Source of the DNA: Planctomycetota bacterium
Lineage (GTDB): Bacteria; Planctomycetota; B15-G4
NCBI GenBank assembly: GCA_029245865.1
Contig: JAQWOM010000034.1
Coordinates: 78,305-142,304, forward strand
Length of the DNA stretch: 64,000 nt
Direction: 5' to 3'
The notes under the pieces are model-generated. The model was not told where the DNA came from, made no database searches, and saw nothing but the letters and a program-made list of their open reading frames with translations. The first letter of the stretch is position 1. Each line of letters opens with the position of its first letter. Positions 18,934 to 28,647 of this stretch are shown here, one piece after another. The position numbers and the translations under genes are program-made.

Positions 18934-21900
18934 CCTTGCGAGACGTCGTGGTCAAGGGCGCGCGAGAGCACAACCTGCAGGGCGTGGACGTGACCATTCC
19001 GCGTCTCGCGTTGACAACGATCACGGGAGTCTCGGGCTCCGGCAAGAGCTCTTTGGCATTCGACACAATCTATCAAGAGGGACAGCGACGTTATGTCGAA
19101 AGCCTCTCGTCGTATGCGCGGCAGTTTCTCGGGCGTATGGAAAAGCCCAAGATCGACCAGATCGACGGGCTCTCTCCGACGCTCCTGATCGACCAGAAAA
19201 CTGTCAACCGCAATCCGCGCTCTACAGTGGGAACAGTCACTGAGATCTACGACTCGCTTCGGTTGCTGTTCGCACGCATGGGCATTCCGCACTGCACGGA
19301 GTGTGGTCTTGAAGTCAAAGCTCAAGCGGCCGACAGCATTGTCGAGACGATCTTTGAGCGCTGGAAAAACAAGCGCGTCTCTGTTCTTGCGCCGATCGTG
19401 CGTGATCGCAAGGGGACCTACCGCCGAGATATGGAGGGCTGGCGACTCAAGGGTTACACGCGCATCTGGGTTGACGGTTCGGAGCGTCGGCTCGATGAGG
19501 AAATCGAACTCGTCCGCAACGAGCGACACAGTCTTGAGTTGGTCATCGATCGGGTGCGATTGGAAAGTGATCGGAAAGGTCGACTTGGGGAGGCTGTCGA
19601 GACCGCTTGTAGGCTCGCAGATGGCTTTGTCTATGTGCGAGCGGGGGCTGAGGATCCAGTTGCCTTTTCAACTCGAAACACTTGCCCTGAGGGCCACGGA
19701 GATTTCCCGGAACTCGAGCCACGCCTTTTCTCGTTCAACTCTCCGCATGGCGCCTGCGCGGCCTGTGAGGGCCTGGGAAAGCGACGTCAGCCAGACCCCG
19801 ACCTCCTGATTGCTGACGCCTCTCTGTCGATTCGCGAGGGCGCGCTGAAGGTCAGCAATAAGTCTGGCTACATGAGCTATGTGCGCCTTGGGGCCAAGAG
19901 CCTGCAGGTCGTGTCAAAAACCTTCGATGTGGATCTGGATACGCCCTGGGAAGATCTGCCCAAGAAGGCTCGGCGCTTGATGCTGTATGGGTCTGGTGAG
20001 CGGGAAGTCACGCTCGAATGGGATTGGAGTTCGAAGGATGGTGCCAAGACCGTGCATGGGTCAGACACCAAGCCCTTCGAAGGGCTCATTCCTGCCATCG
20101 AGCGGCACATCGGTCTCCCCGGCTTTCGCCAGGTGGAGCGGTTTCTTGCCACGCGCATTTGTGCGGAGTGCGGTGGCACTCGACTGAATGCGTCTGCGCG
20201 ATCCGTGACGGTTCGTGACAAGCGACTCGATGAAATTTCTGCACTGACAGTGGAAGAAGCCCGGAGTTTTTTCGAGGGGCTTTCGCTGGAAGGGCGGGAG
20301 GCATTGATAGGCAAGCCTGTCGTGCGTGAAATCACCAAGCGCCTTGAGTTCCTCGACCATGTCGGTCTTAGCTACTTGTCCTTGGACCGCAACGCGCGCT
20401 CGCTGTCCGGCGGCGAAGCTCAGCGTGTCCGTCTTGCTACGCAAGTTGGTTCGGGCCTGCAGGGTGTCCTTTACATACTCGACGAGCCCTCGATCGGTTT
20501 GCACGCGCGGGACAACCAGCGCCTTATTCGCACGCTGCATCTGTTGCGCGATCGAGGCAATACGGTCCTTGTCGTGGAGCACGACGAGGAGACAATTCTC
20601 GCCAGCGATTACATCATCGACATTGGCCCCGGAGCGGGAAGTCTGGGAGGGCATGTGCTCGGGGCGGGGACGGTGTCCAGTGTGCTGCGCGGCGAGCGCA
20701 CCTTGACGACGGACTATCTGACCCATCGTCGCTCGATCGAGATTCCCGCCGAGCGGCGTGCGGGCAGCGGGAAGATGCTGTCTGTGTTGGGTGCCTCGGC
20801 CCGCAATCTCGACGGCCTCGATGTGCATTTCCCACTCGGTTGCTTGATTGCGGTGACGGGCGTTTCGGGCTCAGGCAAATCCACTCTCGTGGACCATGTT
20901 TTGCGGCGCGGCCTGGCTCAAACTCTTCATCGATCTGAAAAGATCCCCGGCGAGCATCGCGAGATCACAGGCGTCGAGCACATCGACAAGGTCATTGAAA
21001 TTGACCAGCAGCCCATCGGGCGCACGCCACGCAGTAACCCGGCCACTTACACAGGCGTGATGGACCTGATTCGCGATGTCTTTGCGAACACGCCAGAGGC
21101 CAAGGTTCGTGGGTATGCGAAAGGTCGCTTTTCTTTCAACGTGAAAGGTGGTCGTTGCGAAGCCTGTGAGGGTGCAGGCGTGAACACGATCGAAATGCAG
21201 TTTTTACCGGATGTCGAAGTGCCGTGTGAGGTCTGCGACCGGCGGCGTTACAACAGCGAAACGCTGGAAGTCCAATATCGTGGATTGTCTGTTGATCAGA
21301 TTCTAGACATGACGATCGACGAGGCTTTGGTGTTCTTTGAGCACCATCGCAAGTCTGCCCGCATTCTTCAGACGCTTCACGATGTGGGTCTCGGCTACGT
21401 TCGGCTTGGCCAACCATCCACGACCTTGTCTGGCGGTGAAGCACAGCGCATGAAGCTGGCTTCAGAACTCTGCCGGCCGGCGACGGGTAAGACTCTGTAT
21501 GTGCTGGACGAGCCCACCACGGGGCTGCATTTCGAAGACATTCGGGTGCTTATTATTGCCCTGCAACGGCTGGTCGATGCAGGGAACACCTTGATCGTGG
21601 TGGAGCACAATCTGGATGTCGTCAAGGTCGCCGACCACATCATCGACATGGGGCCTGAAGGCGGTGGTGGTGGGGGGCTTGTCGTGGCTTGTGGGACGCC
21701 AGAGGAAGTTGCTCTCAGTAAAAAATCGCACACGGCACGGGCTCTCAAACCATTGCTCAAGCCGCAAAAAGTGCGCGTGCCTGTAACCCAACCAGGAAGG
21801 CGGAAGCAAGCAGTCGCACCGCGGGCCCTGGTCGTAAAGGGCGCGGCCCTGCACAACCTGCAGGGAGTGAACGCCAAGATTCCCCATGGTTCGCTCACGG

Positions 21901-24695
21901 TGGTCACCGGGCCCTCCGGCTCCGGTAAGACGAGCCTGGCCTTCGACACGCTGTTTGCCGAGGGGCAGCGCCGTTTCGTGGAGAGTCTGTCGACCTACGC
22001 CAGGCGATTTCTCGAGCGCATGCAGCGCCCACCTGTCGAGTCCATCGAAGGGCTTGCGCCGGCCATCGCCATCGACCAGAAGACGGCAAGCCGTAACCCA
22101 CGGTCGACCGTGGCCACCTCGACGGAAATTCACGACTACCTGCGCTTGCTCTTCTCCCGGGTCGGAAAGGCTCACTGCTGGACCTGCGGCCGCAGGCTCC
22201 AGAGCTGGTCATCGACCTTGGCCGCAGAAGATCTGGTCGCCCGCGGCGGCGGCCAGCGGGTTCATATCACAGCCTCGCTGTATTCCAAGCTTCACAAGCA
22301 CCCCACTGCACTCAGTCGGCCAGGTGAGGTCATGGACTTGCGCGAAGAGTTGCTCGGGGATGGGTTTGCAAGATTGCTTGTTGATGGCAAGGAGGCGCGC
22401 CTGGATGACCTCGGATCCACGGTCAAATCCAAAAGTATCGAACTGGTTGTCGACCGACTGAAGGTTGACGGCTCTCGTCGCACACGATTGGCGGAAGCCA
22501 TCGGGCTCGCTCAGCAGCGCGGCCTGGGGCTTGCTCATGTCCACCTGGAGAATGGCGAACTGCTCGACTATGAAGCTCGGGCCGGATGCGCTCGTTGCGG
22601 CAACATGCTCCCGGCTGGAGGTCTCACGCCGCGCATGTTCTCATTCAACAGTCACGCAGGCGCTTGTTCGAGCTGCGAAGGGATGGGGCGCGTTCTTACC
22701 ATTAACGAAGAGCGTCTGATCGATCGTCCAAACCGGCCGCTTCTAGAAGACGGAATGACGTCTAAGGTGGGACGGCATATTTCACGCAAGGGTGGGTGGT
22801 ATTCGCAGGTCTTGCATCAAGTTGCCGAACGGCTTGGCGGTGACATCAGCAGGCCCTGGTCCACGCTGTCACGGCGCGTACAGAAGGCTCTCTTGCACGG
22901 CACGGGCAGCGATGCCGCTGTGCCTGTGCATTACGAGAAGCACGCCGCGGGCCGAACGCGGGAAGTGGATGTGCAGGTGACGTGGCAAGGCTTGCTGCCT
23001 CTCGTTCAGGGTTGGTGGCGAGGGACTGAAAAAGAAGGTTGGTGGCGTGCGGCTCTCGAAGCACTGATGCGCGACGACCAGTGCCTGGACTGCCAGGGTG
23101 GGCGGCTTCGTCCAGAGGCCTTGGCCACTCGGATCGGAAAGATCGGCATTCGCGACCTTTCTCAGCAGACGGTTGCTGAGGCGCACAAGGTCATGGGCAA
23201 GCTGAAGCTGAAGGGCAATGACGACATCATTGGCCGCGACATCCTTTACGAGGTGCAAAACAGGCTCGACTTCCTGATGAATGTCGGGCTCGGCTACCTT
23301 TCTTTGTCGAGGTCAAGCTCTACGCTGTCTGGCGGCGAGGCCCAGCGCATCCGGCTTGCGAGCCAATTGGGTAATCGCCTGGTCGGTGTTCTGTATGTAC
23401 TCGATGAGCCGTCCATCGGATTGCATCCCCGCGATCAAGCACAGCTCTTGAAGACACTGATGGATCTCCGCGACCTCGGCAACACAATCGTGGTTGTCGA
23501 ACATGACAATCAAACGATCGAAGCCGCAGACCACATCATCGACCTCGGGCCGGGGGCGGGGCGGCATGGCGGAAAAGTTGTTGCTGCGGGTCCGCCGGCC
23601 AAGATTCGTGCAAGTCGTCGCTCGTTAACGGGGCGTTACCTTTCCGGTAAGGCGGGCGTGCCTGTCCCCGAGACGCGCCGCGAGGGAGAAAAAGAGCTCG
23701 TTGTCCGGGGCGCTCGGCTGCATAACCTTAAAAAAGTGACGGCGCGCTTCCCTCTCAAGGTGCTGAGTGTGGTGACTGGTGTGTCGGGCTCAGGGAAGTC
23801 GAGTCTGGTGACCGGCTTGCTGGTGCCGGCGGTGCAGGCTGAGTTGGTCGGTGATCAGGACGCTCCGGAAGAGTTGACTCGAATCTCCGGAGTTCGTGCT
23901 TTGGATAAGTTGCTGGTGATCGACCAGTCCCCTCTGGGTCGTTCGCCCCATAGCAACTCGGCCACCTACACCGGGGCGTTCGGCGAGATTCGTAATCTCT
24001 TTGCGGGGACGCCAGAGGCTCGTATGCGTGGATTCGGTCCCGGCCGATTCAGCTGCAACGTCAAGGGAGGGCGTTGTGAGAACTGCCAGGGTCGCGGTGT
24101 CGAAATCGTTGAGATGCACTTCCTCTCAGATGTTTCTATTCCATGCGATGTTTGTAATGGACGCCGTTATGGGCGAGAGACGCTCGAAGTGCGCTGGCAG
24201 GGGCATACCATTGCCGACGTGCTGGATATGGATGTAGACACCGCGCTCAACGTTTTTAGCAAGCACAAGCGAATCTCAAAAAAGCTCTCTTTCCTTTCTC
24301 AGGTTGGACTCGGTTATCTGAAGCTCGGCCAGCCGGCGACGACGCTTTCAGGTGGGGAGGCGCAGAGGGTTAAACTGGCTTCTGAGCTGTCGCGCCCCGG
24401 CACAGGGCGGTCTCTTGTCGTGCTCGACGAGCCAACGACGGGTTTGCATGCTGATGACGTTGCGAGGCTGGTGAAGGTCTTACAGGCAATGGTCGATCAG
24501 GGGAACACCGTGGTGGTCATCGAACACAATCTCGACGTGATTAAATGCGCAGATCATGTCATTGACATGGGGCCGGAAGGCGGTTCTGCTGGCGGCCGCA
24601 TTGTCGCTGCCGGCACGCCTGAAGAGATTGCTGCGCAACCGAAATCGCACACCGGGCGATTCCTCGCCCCGCTTCTGGAACTGCCTGAAGTATGA
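18930..24695 (+). CDS. uvrA: UvrA excinuclease ATPase, two complete copies fused in one polypeptide
   Basis: Damage-recognition ATPase of nucleotide excision repair. At 1921 residues it is twice the usual ~950. Half one (about 1-940) and half two (about 962-1921) each have both ABC modules: Walker A near 33-40, 642-650, 993-1000 and 1615-1623; LSGGEAQR signatures near 491, 832, 1465 and 1805. Each half has a C-terminal zinc finger (CEAC...CEVC; CENC...CDVC) preceded by FNVKGGRC-type sequence. The N-terminal finger of half one reads CPEGH where CxxC is normal, while half two keeps CARC. A Lys/Arg/Pro-rich linker joins the halves. Tandem UvrA is known from Chlamydiae and planctomycetes. It overlaps the XPB gene by 4 bases. 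Confidence 0.97.
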   Translation: MTLRDVVVKGAREHNLQGVDVTIPRLALTTITGVSGSGKSSLAFDTIYQEGQRRYVESLSSYARQFLGRMEKPKIDQIDGLSPTLLIDQKTVNRNPRSTVGTVTEIYDSLRLLFARMGIPHCTECGLEVKAQAADSIVETIFERWKNKRVSVLAPIVRDRKGTYRRDMEGWRLKGYTRIWVDGSERRLDEEIELVRNERHSLELVIDRVRLESDRKGRLGEAVETACRLADGFVYVRAGAEDPVAFSTRNTCPEGHGDFPELEPRLFSFNSPHGACAACEGLGKRRQPDPDLLIADASLSIREGALKVSNKSGYMSYVRLGAKSLQVVSKTFDVDLDTPWEDLPKKARRLMLYGSGEREVTLEWDWSSKDGAKTVHGSDTKPFEGLIPAIERHIGLPGFRQVERFLATRICAECGGTRLNASARSVTVRDKRLDEISALTVEEARSFFEGLSLEGREALIGKPVVREITKRLEFLDHVGLSYLSLDRNARSLSGGEAQRVRLATQVGSGLQGVLYILDEPSIGLHARDNQRLIRTLHLLRDRGNTVLVVEHDEETILASDYIIDIGPGAGSLGGHVLGAGTVSSVLRGERTLTTDYLTHRRSIEIPAERRAGSGKMLSVLGASARNLDGLDVHFPLGCLIAVTGVSGSGKSTLVDHVLRRGLAQTLHRSEKIPGEHREITGVEHIDKVIEIDQQPIGRTPRSNPATYTGVMDLIRDVFANTPEAKVRGYAKGRFSFNVKGGRCEACEGAGVNTIEMQFLPDVEVPCEVCDRRRYNSETLEVQYRGLSVDQILDMTIDEALVFFEHHRKSARILQTLHDVGLGYVRLGQPSTTLSGGEAQRMKLASELCRPATGKTLYVLDEPTTGLHFEDIRVLIIALQRLVDAGNTLIVVEHNLDVVKVADHIIDMGPEGGGGGGLVVACGTPEEVALSKKSHTARALKPLLKPQKVRVPVTQPGRRKQAVAPRALVVKGAALHNLQGVNAKIPHGSLTVVTGPSGSGKTSLAFDTLFAEGQRRFVESLSTYARRFLERMQRPPVESIEGLAPAIAIDQKTASRNPRSTVATSTEIHDYLRLLFSRVGKAHCWTCGRRLQSWSSTLAAEDLVARGGGQRVHITASLYSKLHKHPTALSRPGEVMDLREELLGDGFARLLVDGKEARLDDLGSTVKSKSIELVVDRLKVDGSRRTRLAEAIGLAQQRGLGLAHVHLENGELLDYEARAGCARCGNMLPAGGLTPRMFSFNSHAGACSSCEGMGRVLTINEERLIDRPNRPLLEDGMTSKVGRHISRKGGWYSQVLHQVAERLGGDISRPWSTLSRRVQKALLHGTGSDAAVPVHYEKHAAGRTREVDVQVTWQGLLPLVQGWWRGTEKEGWWRAALEALMRDDQCLDCQGGRLRPEALATRIGKIGIRDLSQQTVAEAHKVMGKLKLKGNDDIIGRDILYEVQNRLDFLMNVGLGYLSLSRSSSTLSGGEAQRIRLASQLGNRLVGVLYVLDEPSIGLHPRDQAQLLKTLMDLRDLGNTIVVVEHDNQTIEAADHIIDLGPGAGRHGGKVVAAGPPAKIRASRRSLTGRYLSGKAGVPVPETRREGEKELVVRGARLHNLKKVTARFPLKVLSVVTGVSGSGKSSLVTGLLVPAVQAELVGDQDAPEELTRISGVRALDKLLVIDQSPLGRSPHSNSATYTGAFGEIRNLFAGTPEARMRGFGPGRFSCNVKGGRCENCQGRGVEIVEMHFLSDVSIPCDVCNGRRYGRETLEVRWQGHTIADVLDMDVDTALNVFSKHKRISKKLSFLSQVGLGYLKLGQPATTLSGGEAQRVKLASELSRPGTGRSLVVLDEPTTGLHADDVARLVKVLQAMVDQGNTVVVIEHNLDVIKCADHVIDMGPEGGSAGGRIVAAGTPEEIAAQPKSHTGRFLAPLLELPEV

Positions 24696-26365
24696 GTCCC
24701 GATCTTCCACTGACCGTTCAGAGCGACCGTACGATCCTGGCAGAAGTCCATACAGAGGGCTTCGCCGAGGCGCGTAATTTTCTGCCACTGTTTGCAGAAC
24801 TTGAGAAAAGCCCGGAGCACATCCACACCTATCGCATCACTTCGCTTTCTATTTGGAACGCGGCGGCTGCCGGTCTCACGGCCGAGAAGATCCTCGATTT
24901 TCTAGAAGCTCAGTCGCGCTACCCGATTCCGGGTAATGTTCGAGGTGACATCGAAGAAAACATCCGGCGCTTCGGCCTGCTTCGCCTCGAGCGAATCGAT
25001 GGAATACTCATGCTGACGTCGAGCGACAAAGCGCTCCTCGATCGGATACGAAAAGCTGCCGCTCTAAAGAAGTACTTCGAAAAGAGCCCGCTCGAACACG
25101 GTTTGCAGGTGATTGAGTTACTCAGAGGAGATGTCAAGCAGGCCTTGATTCGCATCGGGTATCCAGTTGAAGACCTGGCCGGATACACGGCAGGCGCGGA
25201 GTTGGCCTTCTCGCTTCGAGATGTTTCCGAGCGCACAGGCGATTCATTTGGCTTGCGCAGCTATCAGGAGGAAGCCGCCTCGATCTTTCATGCTGGTGGC
25301 ACGGAAAAGGGCGGCAGTGGCGTCGTCGTGCTTCCCTGCGGTGCCGGCAAGACCATCGTGGGTATCGGTTGCCTGCTCAAGCTTCAGACGCAGTGCCTCA
25401 TTCTTACCACCAACACGATTGCAGTGCGTCAGTGGCGGGACGAACTCCTGGACAAGACAAGTCTCACGGAAGATCAGGTGGGGGAATACACAGGCGAGAA
25501 CAAGAAGATCGCGCCTGTGACTGTTTCGACCTACCAGATGATTACTTACCGCCGACGGAAGTCAGGCGAGTTCACACACTTTTCATTGTTCGGAGCCCGA
25601 GACTGGGGCCTTGTGATTTACGACGAGGTGCATTTACTGCCGGCCCCTGTGTTTCGCGTGACGGCAGAGATCCAGGCTCGGCGCCGGCTTGGCCTGACCG
25701 CGACACTTGTTCGAGAGGACGAGCGAGAGGATGAGGTCTTCTCGCTCATCGGACCCAAGAAGTACGACGTGCCCTGGAAGATACTCGAACAGCAAGGGTG
25801 GATCGCAGACGCACACTGCGTCGAAGTCCGCCTCCCACTCGTGCCCGCAGCAATGTTTGAATACATGAGCTCTGGAAGCCGAGACCAGTTTCGAATCGCT
25901 TCGGAGAACCCGGACAAACTTCCTGTCGTGGAGCGCCTCGTCAAGAACCATAGCGAGGACCGCGTGCTGATCATCGGTCAATATCTAGACCAGCTCGATC
26001 ACCTCGCCGAGGCGCTTGGAGCGCCTGTGATCACGGGGCGGACACCGAACAAAGAACGAGCCGAATTGTACTCCCGGTTTCGTGGCGGAGATCTGAATCT
26101 ACTGATCGTTTCGAAAGTCGGAAACTTCGCCGTGGACTTGCCTGACGCCAACGTCGCCATCCAGGTGTCGGGGACATTTGGCTCTCGGCAAGAAGAGGCT
26201 CAGCGCCTGGGCCGAATCCTTCGCCCCAAGAGCGATCGACGGCAGGCGGTGTTCTATTCGGTCGTGACGCGAGACAGCCGGGAGGAGCACTTCGCCAACA
26301 ACCGGCAGTTGTTCCTCACGGAACAGGGCTACACGTACGAGATCCGCGACGTCTCGGAGACCTGA
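24692..26365 (+). CDS. XPB/Ssl2-type DNA helicase
   Basis: Superfamily 2 3'-5' DNA helicase/translocase, bacterial counterpart of eukaryotic XPB. 557 residues: an N-terminal XPB-specific domain (1-190), then helicase lobe 1 with Walker A LPCGAGKTIVG near 213-223, motif II IYDEVHLLPA near 309-318 and TATLVREDERED near 334-345, which includes the XPB RED motif, then lobe 2 with LIVSKVGNFAVDLPDA and the arginine-finger motif EEAQRLGRILRPK. The start ATG overlaps the stop of the double uvrA, so the two are translationally coupled. This suggests a shared repair role. Confidence 0.95.
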   Translation: MSPDLPLTVQSDRTILAEVHTEGFAEARNFLPLFAELEKSPEHIHTYRITSLSIWNAAAAGLTAEKILDFLEAQSRYPIPGNVRGDIEENIRRFGLLRLERIDGILMLTSSDKALLDRIRKAAALKKYFEKSPLEHGLQVIELLRGDVKQALIRIGYPVEDLAGYTAGAELAFSLRDVSERTGDSFGLRSYQEEAASIFHAGGTEKGGSGVVVLPCGAGKTIVGIGCLLKLQTQCLILTTNTIAVRQWRDELLDKTSLTEDQVGEYTGENKKIAPVTVSTYQMITYRRRKSGEFTHFSLFGARDWGLVIYDEVHLLPAPVFRVTAEIQARRRLGLTATLVREDEREDEVFSLIGPKKYDVPWKILEQQGWIADAHCVEVRLPLVPAAMFEYMSSGSRDQFRIASENPDKLPVVERLVKNHSEDRVLIIGQYLDQLDHLAEALGAPVITGRTPNKERAELYSRFRGGDLNLLIVSKVGNFAVDLPDANVAIQVSGTFGSRQEEAQRLGRILRPKSDRRQAVFYSVVTRDSREEHFANNRQLFLTEQGYTYEIRDVSET

Positions 26366-26386
26366 CGAAAGTCGCGGTGAGTGGGC

Positions 26387-26410
26387 TCAGGCGCTAAAAC
26401 TCGCGCCTGA
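26387..26410 (+). repeat. Perfect 8-base inverted repeat between XPB gene and its partner
   Basis: TCAGGCGC (26387-26394) and GCGCCTGA (26403-26410) with an 8-base A-rich loop. It lies in the 92-base gap between the helicase and the helicase-associated protein. No T tract follows, so it is not a typical terminator; it could attenuate or stabilise the transcript. Confidence 0.55.
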
Positions 26411-26457
26411 ACGGGTCCTTGCGGTACAGTCGATGGCTTCTAGCCTGAGGCTCAGTA

Positions 26458-28647
26458 TTGCCTGAACAGAGAGACCCTGCCGCAGAACGTACCGCACGGG
26501 GCGTTGCCCTCGAGGTCGCGTTGGAGAGCAAGAACGTCCGAGAAATCGGCGAGTTGCTCAGTTTCTGGGACGGCCGCAGCACGAGCCTCAAGGGCGATCG
26601 TGGTGTCGCCGAGCTTCGCCGTCGGATGGCGAATGAAAAGACGGTTCGCAAGCGGGTCAAGTTCCTGAGCAAAAAGCTCGTGGACCTGCTGAAGTTCTTT
26701 TTGCGCGGAAACGGTTATCGCGCTGACCTCGCACATGTGACAGGCAGCCAAGCCTTCTCGTATCTATCTCCTTTTGAATTGAAGGCCGCCGTCAATGCGT
26801 TGATCAAGCGCGGATTCCTGTTCGATTCAAATGGGCATGTTCTGAGCGAATCTGGAAGCTCTGATGGCGCTCTGAGTTCGCACAACACCACGTTTCTCGT
26901 GCCCTGTGAACTTGGCGACGTTCTGCAGGCATTTATCTGGGACGACGAGCGCACGGTTGAAGAAATATTTTCACTCAAAGGCCAACTGTCTCGCCTTGTA
27001 GACCGCCGTGATCTGGACTCTCTGGTGAAGCGATTGGTTCCTGATGCGGAGAGTGCTGAGAGCCATGCACGGGCCGCAGAGCTTTTGGCGAGGAAAGATG
27101 TCGTCGCCAGTCGACTTGAAGGTATTCCAGATAAGTATCGACCACTGCTGAAGCTGGTTGTTGAGACTTATGGGGGCATTACCTCAAGGGCGGTTCTAAA
27201 AAAGAATCACAAGGCTCTCGCTCGCTGGGATCGCAAGCAGCTTCAGGAGCTTCTTGAAGCTCAGTTGCTCGGGACGGTTCGCCACGTCAGTCTGGGTGAG
27301 TTCGGAATACACCAGTTCGATGAGGCGGTCGTGATCTACGCGGAACTGCTCGCACCCTTGCGCGAGATCTTGTCCGAAGAAGAACCCCAGGTGGATCACG
27401 TTCGCTGCCTGGGTGTCGATCTGATCTCGGATATCTCCGCCTTTCTGAGCTACATCGAACACAACCCCATCAAGCTCACTTTGTCGGGGAAGGTCTACCG
27501 AACAGCAGTGCGCAAGCTCGAAGACTCTTTCATACTTGCGCGAACGTCCGGTTTTCCCGGCGATTGGCTGTTTCAGTACCTGTTCGACTTCTGCATGAGC
27601 CAGGCAATGATTGCGCGGGGTGAGAATCGAAGCGTGGCGTTGACGATCAAGGGGCGTAGTTGGGATCGAACCCCTCTCGATCGTAAGTTGTCGAGATTGC
27701 TGAAGTTCTCTTGCGGGAACTGGATCTCAACCGAAGAGCCTTTTCATGGAAGCCAACTGCTTGATTTGTATCTGGATGCCATCCGAAAGCTGAAGGTTGG
27801 TCAGTGGGTTGATGTGAACGCCCCCGCATTCGATGCGCGATCAAGTTATCTCGCCAATCTCGACAATTTTGGCGTCAGAGATCGTTATCAAAGTCGCTTT
27901 CAGTTTGCTCAGCAGGCTGGCATGCGCGACCCCCAACAACTGGCGATCGAATTGACAACCTGGATGCGCCAGAGGCTTGTCTTGTTTGGAATGGCCGATG
28001 TCGGCGAACACGAAGGCAAGCCCGTCTCAATGCGATTGACGTCGCTGGGCGCCAAGGCTCTTGGACTTGAGGTAGGAGAGAGCGAAGTCGCGACAGCTCC
28101 TCTCGTTGTAAATCCAGACTTTGAAATCATCTTGTTTCCTGACGGGGCGAGCTACGACCTGATCACCGAGGTTGACCGCTTTGCGGAGCGCACCTCGAGC
28201 GATTCCGCATATCGCTACAAGCTGACAGCAGCGTCTATCGAGCGAGCAGTCGCTGAAGGGCTGGAAGCGTCAGAAATCCTGAAGACTCTCAGTGAGCACT
28301 GCCGGGTTGATGTTCCTCAAAACGTGATCTATTCCATCGGTCAGTGGGCGGGGAAGGTTAAGTTCGTCCGACAGACTGTTGTGAGCTTGGTGCGGGGTCG
28401 CAACAAAGAGGTGATCGATCGGATTTTGCACGACCAGGAATTGAAGCCTCATGTTGTTGAACGCTTGTCGCCAACGGCCGTTCTGCTCGCTCCGAATCTG
28501 ACGCGCAAGCGCTTTGCCGAACTTCTTGAGGCGGTGGGGATCTTCTTGGAGCCAGACACGCCTGAAGAGGTGGCCGTCGCCAAGGAATTGACGTCGCCTT
28601 CTGCTGAAGAGCAGCGCAAGGACGCCGACAAGGGCGGTCATGAGTGA
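26458..28647 (+). CDS. Helicase-associated domain protein, probable XPB partner
   Basis: 729 residues, no enzyme motif recognised. It matches the layout of the helicase-associated domain proteins (related to the XPB/Ssl2 N-terminal domain) encoded beside XPB in actinobacteria, as in the Mycobacterium Rv0861c/Rv0862c pair. Seen: a winged-helix-like N-terminal third (LLKFFLRGNGYRADL, LKAAVNALIKRGFL), a Lys/Arg-rich middle, and near residue 545 PLVVNPDFEIILFP, the characteristic strand of this domain, followed by helices ending SPTAVLLAPNLTRK. TTG 26458 is the start, with GAGG at 26447-26450. It probably binds or regulates the helicase (inference). Confidence 0.8.
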   Translation: MPEQRDPAAERTARGVALEVALESKNVREIGELLSFWDGRSTSLKGDRGVAELRRRMANEKTVRKRVKFLSKKLVDLLKFFLRGNGYRADLAHVTGSQAFSYLSPFELKAAVNALIKRGFLFDSNGHVLSESGSSDGALSSHNTTFLVPCELGDVLQAFIWDDERTVEEIFSLKGQLSRLVDRRDLDSLVKRLVPDAESAESHARAAELLARKDVVASRLEGIPDKYRPLLKLVVETYGGITSRAVLKKNHKALARWDRKQLQELLEAQLLGTVRHVSLGEFGIHQFDEAVVIYAELLAPLREILSEEEPQVDHVRCLGVDLISDISAFLSYIEHNPIKLTLSGKVYRTAVRKLEDSFILARTSGFPGDWLFQYLFDFCMSQAMIARGENRSVALTIKGRSWDRTPLDRKLSRLLKFSCGNWISTEEPFHGSQLLDLYLDAIRKLKVGQWVDVNAPAFDARSSYLANLDNFGVRDRYQSRFQFAQQAGMRDPQQLAIELTTWMRQRLVLFGMADVGEHEGKPVSMRLTSLGAKALGLEVGESEVATAPLVVNPDFEIILFPDGASYDLITEVDRFAERTSSDSAYRYKLTAASIERAVAEGLEASEILKTLSEHCRVDVPQNVIYSIGQWAGKVKFVRQTVVSLVRGRNKEVIDRILHDQELKPHVVERLSPTAVLLAPNLTRKRFAELLEAVGIFLEPDTPEEVAVAKELTSPSAEEQRKDADKGGHE

